Shown here: one piece after another, positions 1 to 6,306 of the stretch | Layout: each line of letters opens with the position of its first letter | Position numbering within the stretch: position 1 is the first letter of the stretch | Origin: an uncultured Paraprevotella sp. | GTDB taxonomy: Bacteria; Bacteroidota; Bacteroidia; Bacteroidales; Bacteroidaceae | Reading direction: 5' to 3' | Assembly: GCA_900546665.1 (NCBI GenBank) | Contig: URDY01000046.1 | Coordinates: 1-9,629, forward strand | Length of the DNA stretch: 9,629 nucleotides | Notes under the pieces: generated by a model | What the model was told of the DNA's origin: nothing | What the model saw: the letters and a program-made list of their open reading frames with translations, nothing else | The model's database searches: none | Position numbers and translations under genes: made by a program

Positions 1-60
1 TATTCAATGTTTTTATTTGTTAATAAAAAATCATGAAGTCTTTATGAAAGTTCGGTATCT

Positions 61-112
61 TTTCAAAAAAGTAAGCTTTACTTTTTAAAAAGTAAAGCTT
101 ACTTTTTTGAAA
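61..112. repeat. Perfect 52-bp palindrome (inverted repeat without spacer)
   Basis: Positions 61-86 are the exact reverse complement of 87-112, with no loop and no mismatch. Each 26-base arm contains an AAGCTT-type core between A and T runs, and each arm is itself nearly palindromic, so alternative smaller hairpins can form. A further copy of the motif TTTACTTTTTT follows at 119-129. As RNA it would fold into a long AU-rich hairpin from either strand. A bidirectional terminator at the end of the minus-strand operon, or a dispersed palindromic repeat, are both possible. The palindrome is seen directly; the role is inference. Confidence 0.9.
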
Positions 113-169
113 GTCTCCTTTACTTTTTTCAGTTAATGCGGACTGCCTTTTTGAATGAAAAGGTAAAAA

Positions 170-252
170 TGAAGGAGTGGTGAAGGGGTGGTGAAGGACT
201 CATATCATGCCACAGCCCGCATCAGTAAAGGGAAGTGAATAGGTGAAGGACT
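170..252. repeat. Degenerate direct repeats of a GTGAAGG motif
   Basis: The stretch 170-202 contains three close copies of (A/G)TGAAGG(A/G), two of them as GTGGTGAAGG. A fourth copy lies at 242-252, where GGTGAAGGACT repeats exactly the sequence at 190-200. No open frame explains the pattern. It may be a non-coding repeat cluster of the type found between Bacteroides genes, but its function is unknown. Confidence 0.6.
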
Positions 253-350
253 TTGGAGCGGAAAAGACTTTTAGGGAGATAGAGCGGAAAACGGAATATA
301 AGAAATGCAGATGTGATCTGATATGTTTGGGGATTGGTTTGGGCGCAATG

Positions 351-456
351 AAAAACAAAAATATAATCGCCCTAAAGCAACAGTAGCCAAGTTACATGGT
401 TCGGTGTAAATAAAAATACATATTGGTTGGCTGCCTTTTTGCTTTGGGGCGATTGT
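351..456 (-). terminator. Long hairpin terminator after the porin gene
   Basis: Reading the minus strand, the arm at 454-439 (AATCGCCCCAAAGCAA) pairs with the arm at 380-365 with 15 of 16 positions matching. A second short stem, GCCAA/TTGGC, pairs 431-427 with 390-386. On the minus strand the last arm is followed directly by a T-rich tract (362-351, TTTTTGTTTTT type). The hairpin starts about 40 bases after the porin stop codon. This layout fits an intrinsic terminator for the transporter-porin operon. The loop, about 35 bases, is much longer than usual for such terminators, so an additional or different role as a structured 3' end is possible. Confidence 0.6.
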
Positions 457-498
457 AAGATGCTTGTGTCTTGATTCTGATTGTTCAGGTGATGTTAC

Positions 499-2700
499 TT
501 AGTTAAAGAAATTCCATGATATTCCGAAATTGAAATTACTCGGATTCATTGGATAGTGGGGAGCCCAAAATGCGTTTCCACTGCCTTGATTGACGTGATT
601 GTATGACACATATATCCGGCAGTGTTTGAGGTGAAGGTTGGCATACACGTTGCATAGAGGGTAATTACCTATTTTAATCCGTGTCTGAGGATCTTGAGTG
701 GTAAATTGCTGGACGATTGGAGCATAATCCGGTGCATAGTATTCTGTGAAGAAACGTACGTCGCCGCCAAGTTGTACACGCAGGACTTTTGCAATCCTGA
801 ATACCAGATAAAGGTTGCTGTAAGCTGAAATCATGGGTAACGGCAGTGCCGTTTCATTACTGGATTTCTGGTAAGCCACTTCGTTTTCCCAGTTGAATAT
901 GCCGAATCTGAAATCCTGGTTGAGCTTGGCGCTGAACACCTGTATGCTACCGGAGTTTTGTCTTACGGCAACATTGTTGCTGTAGCTGCCTGTGGCTTCG
1001 CCTGCATCATTGGTTACAGCTGTCTCTTCTGTTGCAAAATAGGTGTAGTTCTTGACGTTTTCCGCACCTATTGTCAATCTGGTATGTGAACGGTTGAATG
1101 AAAGAGTTCCTTCTACGCGTGTACGGAATTCCTTGTCCAGATCATTGTCCCACCATACAAATTGGGTGTGGTAATGTCTCATATAAAAGCTGGGGTTGAG
1201 ATTCTTTATGTATGCTTTGGCTGCAATTTGCAGTGTGTCCTTAAAGAGAGGAATATTAAGGTCGGCATTTCCGGTTACCTCAAACTGTCCCAAGTCTTCA
1301 CCGGCCAGCACGGCTTCTCCTAATACGTTGTAATGGATGGTTTTTCCCATGGTCTTACTTAGTTCACCACCCACAGATACATTATGTTCCGTATAGGTCT
1401 TGTCATAACGTGTCTGGCTGAGCAGGTCCGGCAGGACAAATTGCCGAAGTTCATGAGAAGCGAAGGCTGTGAGTCCGGCCTTAGCCCATTTGTTGAACCC
1501 TTCTCTCAGAGCAATACCTAATGTGTTTTTTACGGAAATGCCACGTGTTCTGTCGTGCACATCATTGGGATCACCGTAATACAGGTAGGTATAGTAGTTT
1601 TCAGGTGTGTCGTAAGAATAATACGTGTGTTTGGCGTTACGGATACGCAGCGTATGTATGAAGCTGGTGACGGGAATGAACTCTTCAGGGATGTTTTGTG
1701 ACTCGATAAATGCATGGCGCAATGAATCCAACGCGACTCTCCGGCGTAGAGTGTCTGCCATCACTACCTGTCTGATGCTGTCCTTCAATCCTAAAAGTAA
1801 AGTGGAATCAGCAGGTATTACAGGCTTGAGTGAATCTGGTAGTTCTATGTCCTTGTAGAATCCCAAGTTATACCGGTGGGTGAGAAAATAAGTCTGGTCT
1901 TCATTGCGGTTCCAGTTCCGGGACAGAACGGTAGGAATATCTCTTGAGCCATACGAACGTGTAAAGTCTTCCGGTTGCGTGATGTATCTGTCATCTTCAA
2001 TACCACCGTTTTCACCCAGTCTCATGTGGTTGACGCTGATCCAGGCGTGCATGTTATATTGGTCTCCGCGATAGTATCCGTAGAGTGATCCGTTAAACAG
2101 TGAGGTGGCCTGATTGTTGTAGTAACCTCGTCCGTAGAGATAGTCCAGTTTGAATCCTATTCCGGCAATCTTGTTGATGTTGGATGCGAAATAAGCTCTC
2201 AATCTGTCTTCACCATCCTGTTTGCTTCCGTTGGAATGATAAGACAGATTGGTGATGGGGCTTTTCGTGTTGGCGAAAAGAAATTCGTTGACAGGCGTGT
2301 AGAAGTAATCAAAAGGATCGGCAAAAATGAAATTACTGTGAACCTGACGATCCATGAAAAGTCTGGATAATCGTGGAGAACCGAGATTTCCTAAGAAATT
2401 GTATTGTCCGGTCGGGCCGGATGTGAGATTGAAATTCTGGAAATTGTCCGGTAAAGTGTCCATTTCTGCCGGTCGGACGTTTCCGAAGCGTTCATCAATT
2501 TTCCATACGAACATGCCGATTGGGATATTCTTGACTTCATTGCCAGTAGAATCCCGTCCCCATGAAAACCGGTTGTTTTCACCAGCCTGGACCATACCGC
2601 TTTCTTCTGTGATCATTTGCTGGTCGAACGTGTTTTGTGCTTTGGTCAATGTGGGCAGGCACAATTGAAGGATGAATATGGTGATTAAAAATTTTCTCAT
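499..2700 (-). CDS. Putative outer-membrane porin (Porin_10-like beta-barrel)
   Basis: The 733-residue product starts with a clear Sec signal peptide (MRKF, hydrophobic core at residues 4-15, likely cleavage after A21 before QN) and ends in an aromatic-rich strand with a terminal ISWNFFN pattern, as expected for a beta-barrel inserted by the BAM machinery. The body has alternating polar and aromatic strands rich in Y, F and N. It resembles the Bacteroidetes 'putative porin' family (Pfam Porin_10), which is usually in the 600-750 residue range. Residues about 285-340 form a charged, D/S/R-rich, low-aromatic insert that looks soluble, perhaps a periplasmic or surface loop. The gene lies 68 bp after the OPT transporter on the same strand, with no convincing promoter in the gap, so co-transcription is likely. 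The substrate cannot be read from the sequence. The family call rests on remembered sequence character, without a database search. Confidence 0.85.
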   Translation of the reverse strand: MRKFLITIFILQLCLPTLTKAQNTFDQQMITEESGMVQAGENNRFSWGRDSTGNEVKNIPIGMFVWKIDERFGNVRPAEMDTLPDNFQNFNLTSGPTGQYNFLGNLGSPRLSRLFMDRQVHSNFIFADPFDYFYTPVNEFLFANTKSPITNLSYHSNGSKQDGEDRLRAYFASNINKIAGIGFKLDYLYGRGYYNNQATSLFNGSLYGYYRGDQYNMHAWISVNHMRLGENGGIEDDRYITQPEDFTRSYGSRDIPTVLSRNWNRNEDQTYFLTHRYNLGFYKDIELPDSLKPVIPADSTLLLGLKDSIRQVVMADTLRRRVALDSLRHAFIESQNIPEEFIPVTSFIHTLRIRNAKHTYYSYDTPENYYTYLYYGDPNDVHDRTRGISVKNTLGIALREGFNKWAKAGLTAFASHELRQFVLPDLLSQTRYDKTYTEHNVSVGGELSKTMGKTIHYNVLGEAVLAGEDLGQFEVTGNADLNIPLFKDTLQIAAKAYIKNLNPSFYMRHYHTQFVWWDNDLDKEFRTRVEGTLSFNRSHTRLTIGAENVKNYTYFATEETAVTNDAGEATGSYSNNVAVRQNSGSIQVFSAKLNQDFRFGIFNWENEVAYQKSSNETALPLPMISAYSNLYLVFRIAKVLRVQLGGDVRFFTEYYAPDYAPIVQQFTTQDPQTRIKIGNYPLCNVYANLHLKHCRIYVSYNHVNQGSGNAFWAPHYPMNPSNFNFGISWNFFN

Positions 2701-2768
2701 AAGTGATATAAATGATAAAAAATCCGCTTCGTCTTAACCTGTTTTGTTTTCTTGAAAGACGGTATGAG

Positions 2769-4748
2769 TTATTTTTTGATTTTCATGCTGGCTTTTATCA
2801 TGTAAATGATAAGCAGCAGGTACATCAGCAGGGATAACCATTCGCTTGCAGGATTCTCCCACCATGTACTGTAATCAAATGAAATGCCACCGAAACGCAG
2901 AGCCGCGCTTACGACTCCCATCAATGCACCGCCTGCAATAAATCCGGAAGCCAGAAGAGTTCCTTTTTCTCCCCGTGCTTCATTGGTTTCATTGTTGTTG
3001 CTTCGGGTCGTCACATACCAATTGATAAGTCCGCCTGCCAACAGGGGAAGGTTGAGTTCCAATGGGATAAACATACCCAAGGCAAATGCAAGAGCTGATA
3101 CGTTGAGCCAGGTCAGGATAATTGCAAGAAGGGCTCCTATGCCATAGAGGGTCCAGGGTGCGCCAGCACCGCTCATCAGGGGTTCGATGACTGCAGCCAT
3201 GGCATTGGCCTGAGGAGCAGCCAGCTGGCCACTGGTAAAGCCGTAAGTTTCATTTAGGATCATGATAACGCCGGCTACCGTCGCTGCAGAAACCAGAACT
3301 CCCAGGAATTTATATGTTTCCTGCTTCTGTGGAGTGCTGCCAAGCCAATAGCCTATTTTGAGGTCGGTGATGAAGCTTCCTGCTGTAGAAAGCGCCGTGC
3401 AAACAACTCCACCCATGATAAGTGCAGCTACCATTCCGGAAGGACCATTGAGACCTACAGCCACCATGATGACAGAGGCCAGAATCAGGGTCATCAGGGT
3501 CATACCGGATACCGGATTGCTGCCTACAATGGCAATGGCGTTGGCCGCAACGGTTGTAAACAGGAATGTGATCAGGGCTACCAGTAAAACGCCGACTATC
3601 GTAAACAGAATATTACCTTGCATGACGCCAAAATAAAAGAATAGCAGAATGGCAATCAGGGTAATCAGTGAGCCAATAGCTATCAGTTTCATGGAAAGAT
3701 CCTTTTGGGTTCGTGGTATATGGGTTTCGCCGGTGCTTTTTCCTTTCATTTCTTTTGAGGCCAGACCTATTGCGCCGACAATGATTTTCCGGCTCTTGAT
3801 GATTCCGATAATACCGGCCATGGCGATGCCTCCGATGCCAATGCTTTTGGCATATTGGAAAATCTGTTCGGCGCTGGCAGAAGATGCAGCGATCATTTCG
3901 TTGCCGGCACTGATCTGTAAATCAGGAAACAATAACGAAATGCAAGGTATGATGATCCACCATACGGCTACGGAACCGCAACAGATGATCAGGGCATATT
4001 TCAGACCGACAATGTATCCCATACCCAATACGGCGGCTCCGGTATTGATTTTGAATACCAGTTTGGTTTTGTCAGCCAGAATCTGTCCCCATTCAAAGCA
4101 GCGTGAAGTGACATTCTCATTCCACCATCCGAATGTGGTTACGAAAAAGTCATAAAGTCCTCCTATCAGTCCGGCAAACAATAAAGGGCGGATTTGGTTA
4201 CCTTCCTTTTCACCTGATACCAGTACCTGTGTAGAAGCCGTGGCTTCAGGGAACGGGTATTTGCCGTGCATGTCTTTAACGAAGTATTTCCGGAACGGGA
4301 TGAGAAAAAGGATACCAAGTATTCCGCCTAGTACAGATGCAATGAAAACTTCAAGAAAGTTGACCGTCATTTCCGGGTATTTATCTTTGAGGATGTACAA
4401 GGCGGGGAGGGTAAATATGGCTCCGGCTACAATCATACCCGAAGACGCGCCTATGCTTTGTATAATGACATTTTCGCCTAAAGCTCCTTTACGTTTGGTT
4501 ATACCGGAAAGTCCTATGGCAATGATCGTGATGGGGATTGCTGCTTCAAATACCTGACCGACCTTGAGCCCTAGATAGGCTGAGGCAGCAGAGAACAATA
4601 CGGCCATGAGAACACCCCATAATACGGACCATACGGTGACTTCCTTGTATGTTTTTCCGGCTGTCATCAACGGTTCATAGGTCTCACCTTTTTTCAATTC
4701 GCGGAATGCATTCTCCGGTAATCCTGTTTGCTTTTTAGCGTCTTCCAT
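2769..4748 (-). CDS. OPT-family oligopeptide transporter
   Basis: The 659-residue polytopic inner-membrane protein has many hydrophobic segments along its whole length. The N-terminal part matches bacterial OPT transporters: a cytosolic leader with ELKKGETYEPL, then a first membrane region near residues 38-60 with AYLGLKVGQVFEAAIP (57-72), the signature-like KYPFPEAT (163-170), and AVLGMGYIVGLKYA (239-252). OPT proteins (PF03169) are secondary transporters, mostly proton-coupled importers of small peptides; some members carry metal chelates, so the exact substrate stays open. Its length is typical of the bacterial branch and the frame is intact. The ATG at 4748 is preceded on its strand by an A-rich stretch without a clear Shine-Dalgarno, normal for Bacteroides. 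A TAnnTTTG promoter box lies about 130 bp upstream. It is the first gene of a probable two-gene operon with the porin. Confidence 0.93.
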   Translation of the reverse strand: MEDAKKQTGLPENAFRELKKGETYEPLMTAGKTYKEVTVWSVLWGVLMAVLFSAASAYLGLKVGQVFEAAIPITIIAIGLSGITKRKGALGENVIIQSIGASSGMIVAGAIFTLPALYILKDKYPEMTVNFLEVFIASVLGGILGILFLIPFRKYFVKDMHGKYPFPEATASTQVLVSGEKEGNQIRPLLFAGLIGGLYDFFVTTFGWWNENVTSRCFEWGQILADKTKLVFKINTGAAVLGMGYIVGLKYALIICCGSVAVWWIIIPCISLLFPDLQISAGNEMIAASSASAEQIFQYAKSIGIGGIAMAGIIGIIKSRKIIVGAIGLASKEMKGKSTGETHIPRTQKDLSMKLIAIGSLITLIAILLFFYFGVMQGNILFTIVGVLLVALITFLFTTVAANAIAIVGSNPVSGMTLMTLILASVIMVAVGLNGPSGMVAALIMGGVVCTALSTAGSFITDLKIGYWLGSTPQKQETYKFLGVLVSAATVAGVIMILNETYGFTSGQLAAPQANAMAAVIEPLMSGAGAPWTLYGIGALLAIILTWLNVSALAFALGMFIPLELNLPLLAGGLINWYVTTRSNNNETNEARGEKGTLLASGFIAGGALMGVVSAALRFGGISFDYSTWWENPASEWLSLLMYLLLIIYMIKASMKIKK

Positions 4749-4877
4749 TTCTTTTTTGTTTTTATAAAAGGTTTGTTATGTCAGAACTGACTGGGTTGCC
4801 ATTCTTTATGGTGTGCTTTTGTTTCCGTCATTGTCCTGTCATTAAACTGTTTGCTGTGTAATGAAGTATTTTGGATG

Positions 4878-4885
4878 CAAAGATA
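4878..4885 (-). promoter_or_regulatory. Bacteroides -7 promoter box for the OPT-porin operon
   Basis: The minus strand reads TATCTTTG, a full match to the Bacteroides -7 consensus TAnnTTTG. Transcription would begin near 4870-4874 and give an untranslated leader of about 120 nucleotides before the OPT start. No clear TTTG box is seen at the -33 distance, so the promoter may be weak or depend on an activator. The decayed IS1380 piece begins about 95 bp further upstream and does not disrupt it. Confidence 0.5.
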
Positions 4886-4980
4886 ATATAAAAAAGTGAG
4901 ATACTTGGCTTTTTCGCAGTGATGTCAGTTTTAAAACATCGATTTTATCGGGATATGGCGTATTAAATCCAAATTAGCCA

Positions 4981-5393
4981 TTAGGATTTTCTTGTGTCGC
5001 ATGGAAGGATAAATTTTTTATTTTTCAAAATATAAGCGAAAACTTGTCTTGTTTCTAAAAATTTGGTTTGATTAAAGTTGTATTTTGCCTTTCCCTAATA
5101 AGCCGGTATAGAAATCAACTCGTAACGTATTGTTTTGAGAAATTGCTTATGGGTTAGAGTTGATGAGTGTATGTCGGAATAGTGAGATGAAATTGTATAT
5201 TATGACTATGAAATTCCTGTATACTCCAGTCTCCCAAAACTTATTAATGGAAAATTCATACTTCAATTCCTTGATTCTGTTCTTGAAATCCACTTTTTCG
5301 CGGTTCGAAATATATAATCTTGGCCGACAATCTGAGATTGGTGATGAGGCCGTTGTAACGGTATTTGCCTAAATCGTTCCTGTCCTTGAAAAT
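4981..5393 (-). pseudogene. Decayed IS1380-family transposase, C-terminal fragment
   Basis: The minus strand encodes recognisable C-terminal pieces of a PF13701/IS1380-type transposase in three frames. Segment one (5393 to about 5300) reads KYRYNGLITNLRLSAKIIY, resembling the family's YRYSCFITNL-type stretch. Segment two (5293 to 5147) reads VDFKNRIKELKYEF and then VIIYNFISLFRHTL, the counterparts of the conserved ENRIKELKYDF and AYNLMSLFR regions. Segment three (5148 to 5095) reads KQFLKTIRYELISIPAY, matching the FLKTIRYK..AIP region, followed by a stop and a weaker in-frame tail ending near 4981. At least two frameshifts and in-frame stops rule out function. Nothing convincing of the N-terminal two thirds was found further right. 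The family match is from memory of conserved motifs, not a search. Confidence 0.75.
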
Positions 5394-5713
5394 CTACAAT
5401 TGCCCAACCAAACAAATTGCATAATGAAGCATTATAATGCACAACATCAAGATGTCTGTAACAGTTTATACCTCATCATACATCTGTAAATGCTCTCAAT
5501 ATGAACTGAAGAAGTTTGTAATCTCTGTGGAACCTCAAACCGGAATACCGCTTTGCTTGGAATATTTTGAAAATTAGTTTTTTCGGGGATCTTGAAGAAA
5601 AGCGAAAGTTCACTGAAAGGTTTTGTTTCTTTTTTACAAACTTTATGTCACAAACTCGCATTAATTCTTATAAGTTTTACACCGTGGAAAATTTAATAAG
5701 TAATTATGAACAT
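5394..5713. other. Non-coding stretch with no recognised content
   Basis: This AT-rich gap lies between the IS1380 remnant and the left end of the DUF4372-type IS. Short open frames exist on both strands (for example a 61-codon minus-strand frame at 5476-5661), but none resembles a known protein or has a plausible promoter and start. It may hold unrecognisable remains of the upstream part of the IS1380 transposase. Confidence 0.5.
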
Positions 5714-5730
5714 TACTGTCCACTAAAAAT
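5714..5730 (+). repeat. Left terminal inverted repeat of the outer IS
   Basis: TACTGTCCACTAAAAAT matches the reverse complement of 7785-7801 at 15 of 17 positions. The mismatches are at positions 3 and 10 of the repeat. It marks the left boundary of the DUF4372-type element. Confidence 0.7.
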
Positions 5731-5782
5731 CGCAAATACTTTTTTGAAATAATTGAATTACAGTTTGTTACAAGAGGCTTTC

Positions 5783-5811
5783 TTGCACAACGATTTGAAA
5801 TCATAACTTTG
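5783..5811 (+). promoter_or_regulatory. Promoter of the outer IS transposase
   Basis: TAACTTTG at 5804-5811 fits the Bacteroides -7 box TAnnTTTG, and TTG at 5783-5785 lies 18 bases upstream, near the expected -33 spacing. Predicted transcription begins at about 5815-5818, only 15-18 bases before the ATG at 5833. It would now drive only the truncated transposase fragment and possibly read through into the inner IS. Confidence 0.6.
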
Positions 5812-5829
5812 CAGCCTTAACTTAGGCTG
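5812..5829 (+). promoter_or_regulatory. Hairpin just before the outer transposase start
   Basis: CAGCCT at 5812-5817 and AGGCTG at 5824-5829 form a perfect 6-bp stem with a 6-base loop, ending three bases before the ATG at 5833. The predicted native transcription start falls within the left arm, so a transcript from the element's own promoter would lack the complete stem, whereas read-through RNA from outside would contain it and could hide the ribosome landing site. This resembles the known protection of IS10 and IS50 transposase genes from impinging transcription; for this element it is inference. Confidence 0.5.
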
Positions 5830-5832
5830 TAT

Positions 5833-6201
5833 ATGAATAAAGACAAATACGTTTTTGCCCAAATGGTTGAGTTTTTAGACAATTACAAGTTTCTCCGTAT
5901 CGTAAAGGAGTATGATGTTAACAGGTATGTTAAGCATTTTACTTGTTGGAATCAACTTCTTACTTTGATATTCGGACAATTGTGCAATCGTGAAAGCCTT
6001 CGGGACTTGATTGTTGCTCTGAATGCACATCAAGAGAAATGCTACCATCTTGGAGTTGGGAAACATGTCACTCGGAGTAACCTTGCAAAAGCAAACGAAA
6101 ACCGAAATTACCGTATCTTTGAGAATTTCGCATTCTATATGATAAGCGAGGCTAGAAAGAAAAGAATAAATGACATATTTAAACTCAAGTTTCGGATTTA
6201 A
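5833..6201 (+). pseudogene. Truncated IS4-family transposase, DUF4372 N-terminal domain only
   Basis: The ATG at 5833 opens a frame whose residues 1 to about 117 match the N-terminal DUF4372 region of Bacteroides IS4-type transposases (KYVFAQMVEFLDNYKF, then FGQLCNRESLRDLI and GKHVTRSNLAKANENRNYRIF). This part is thought to contact DNA. The catalytic DDE domain of the family, which begins just after this point with a motif of the YAFDST type, is missing. At codon 117 the frame runs into the inner IS, whose terminal repeat supplies the last residues KFRI and the stop codon. Family members are usually near 380-400 residues. If the protein is made and stable, it could only bind ends, for example as an inhibitor of full-length copies; that is speculation. 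Confidence 0.85.
6183..6200 (+). repeat. Left terminal inverted repeat of the inner IS
   Basis: ACTCAAGTTTCGGATTTA is an exact inverted copy of 7747-7764. The match ends cleanly at base 6183, since 6182 and 7765 do not pair. The repeat also supplies the stop codon TAA (6199-6201) of the interrupted outer transposase. Confidence 0.93.
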
Positions 6202-6237
6202 ATATTTCGATAGAAAATAAACAAAAAAGGCTTTGAG

Positions 6238-6260
6238 AATTTCTGTATATAACAGAAATT
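6238..6260 (+). promoter_or_regulatory. Hairpin in the leader of the inner transposase
   Basis: AATTTCTGT (6238-6246) and ACAGAAATT (6252-6260) form a perfect 9-bp stem with a 5-base loop, about 45 bases before the preferred ATG. A role in limiting transcription or translation entering from the left is possible. No confident TAnnTTTG promoter was found between the left IR and the start codon. Confidence 0.5.
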
Positions 6261-6306
6261 GAGTAAATTAGGAGTACCCAAACAACTAATCACACATCTC
6301 AAAACT

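Noticed and set aside
170..252. CRISPR-like array
   Set aside because: The repeats are too short and irregular, spacers are missing or unequal, and there are no cas genes in the window.
3649..4155. A 168-codon plus-strand open frame opposite the OPT gene
   Set aside because: It is antisense to conserved OPT coding sequence, and its composition (M, I, P and A rich) is what the reverse of a membrane-protein gene gives. The same applies to the other plus-strand frames across 1625-4557.
5160..5372. A 70-codon plus-strand open frame
   Set aside because: It lies antisense to the IS1380 transposase relic, which explains the open stretch; no start context or recognisable protein was seen.
5476..5661. 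A 61-codon minus-strand open frame
   Set aside because: It resembles no known family, has no promoter or ribosome site, and is near the length expected by chance in AT-rich DNA.
6259..6306. TTG at 6259 as start of the inner transposase
   Set aside because: The extra 16 residues overlap the leader hairpin, lack a ribosome site and show no family-like sequence; the ATG at 6307 is in frame and more plausible.
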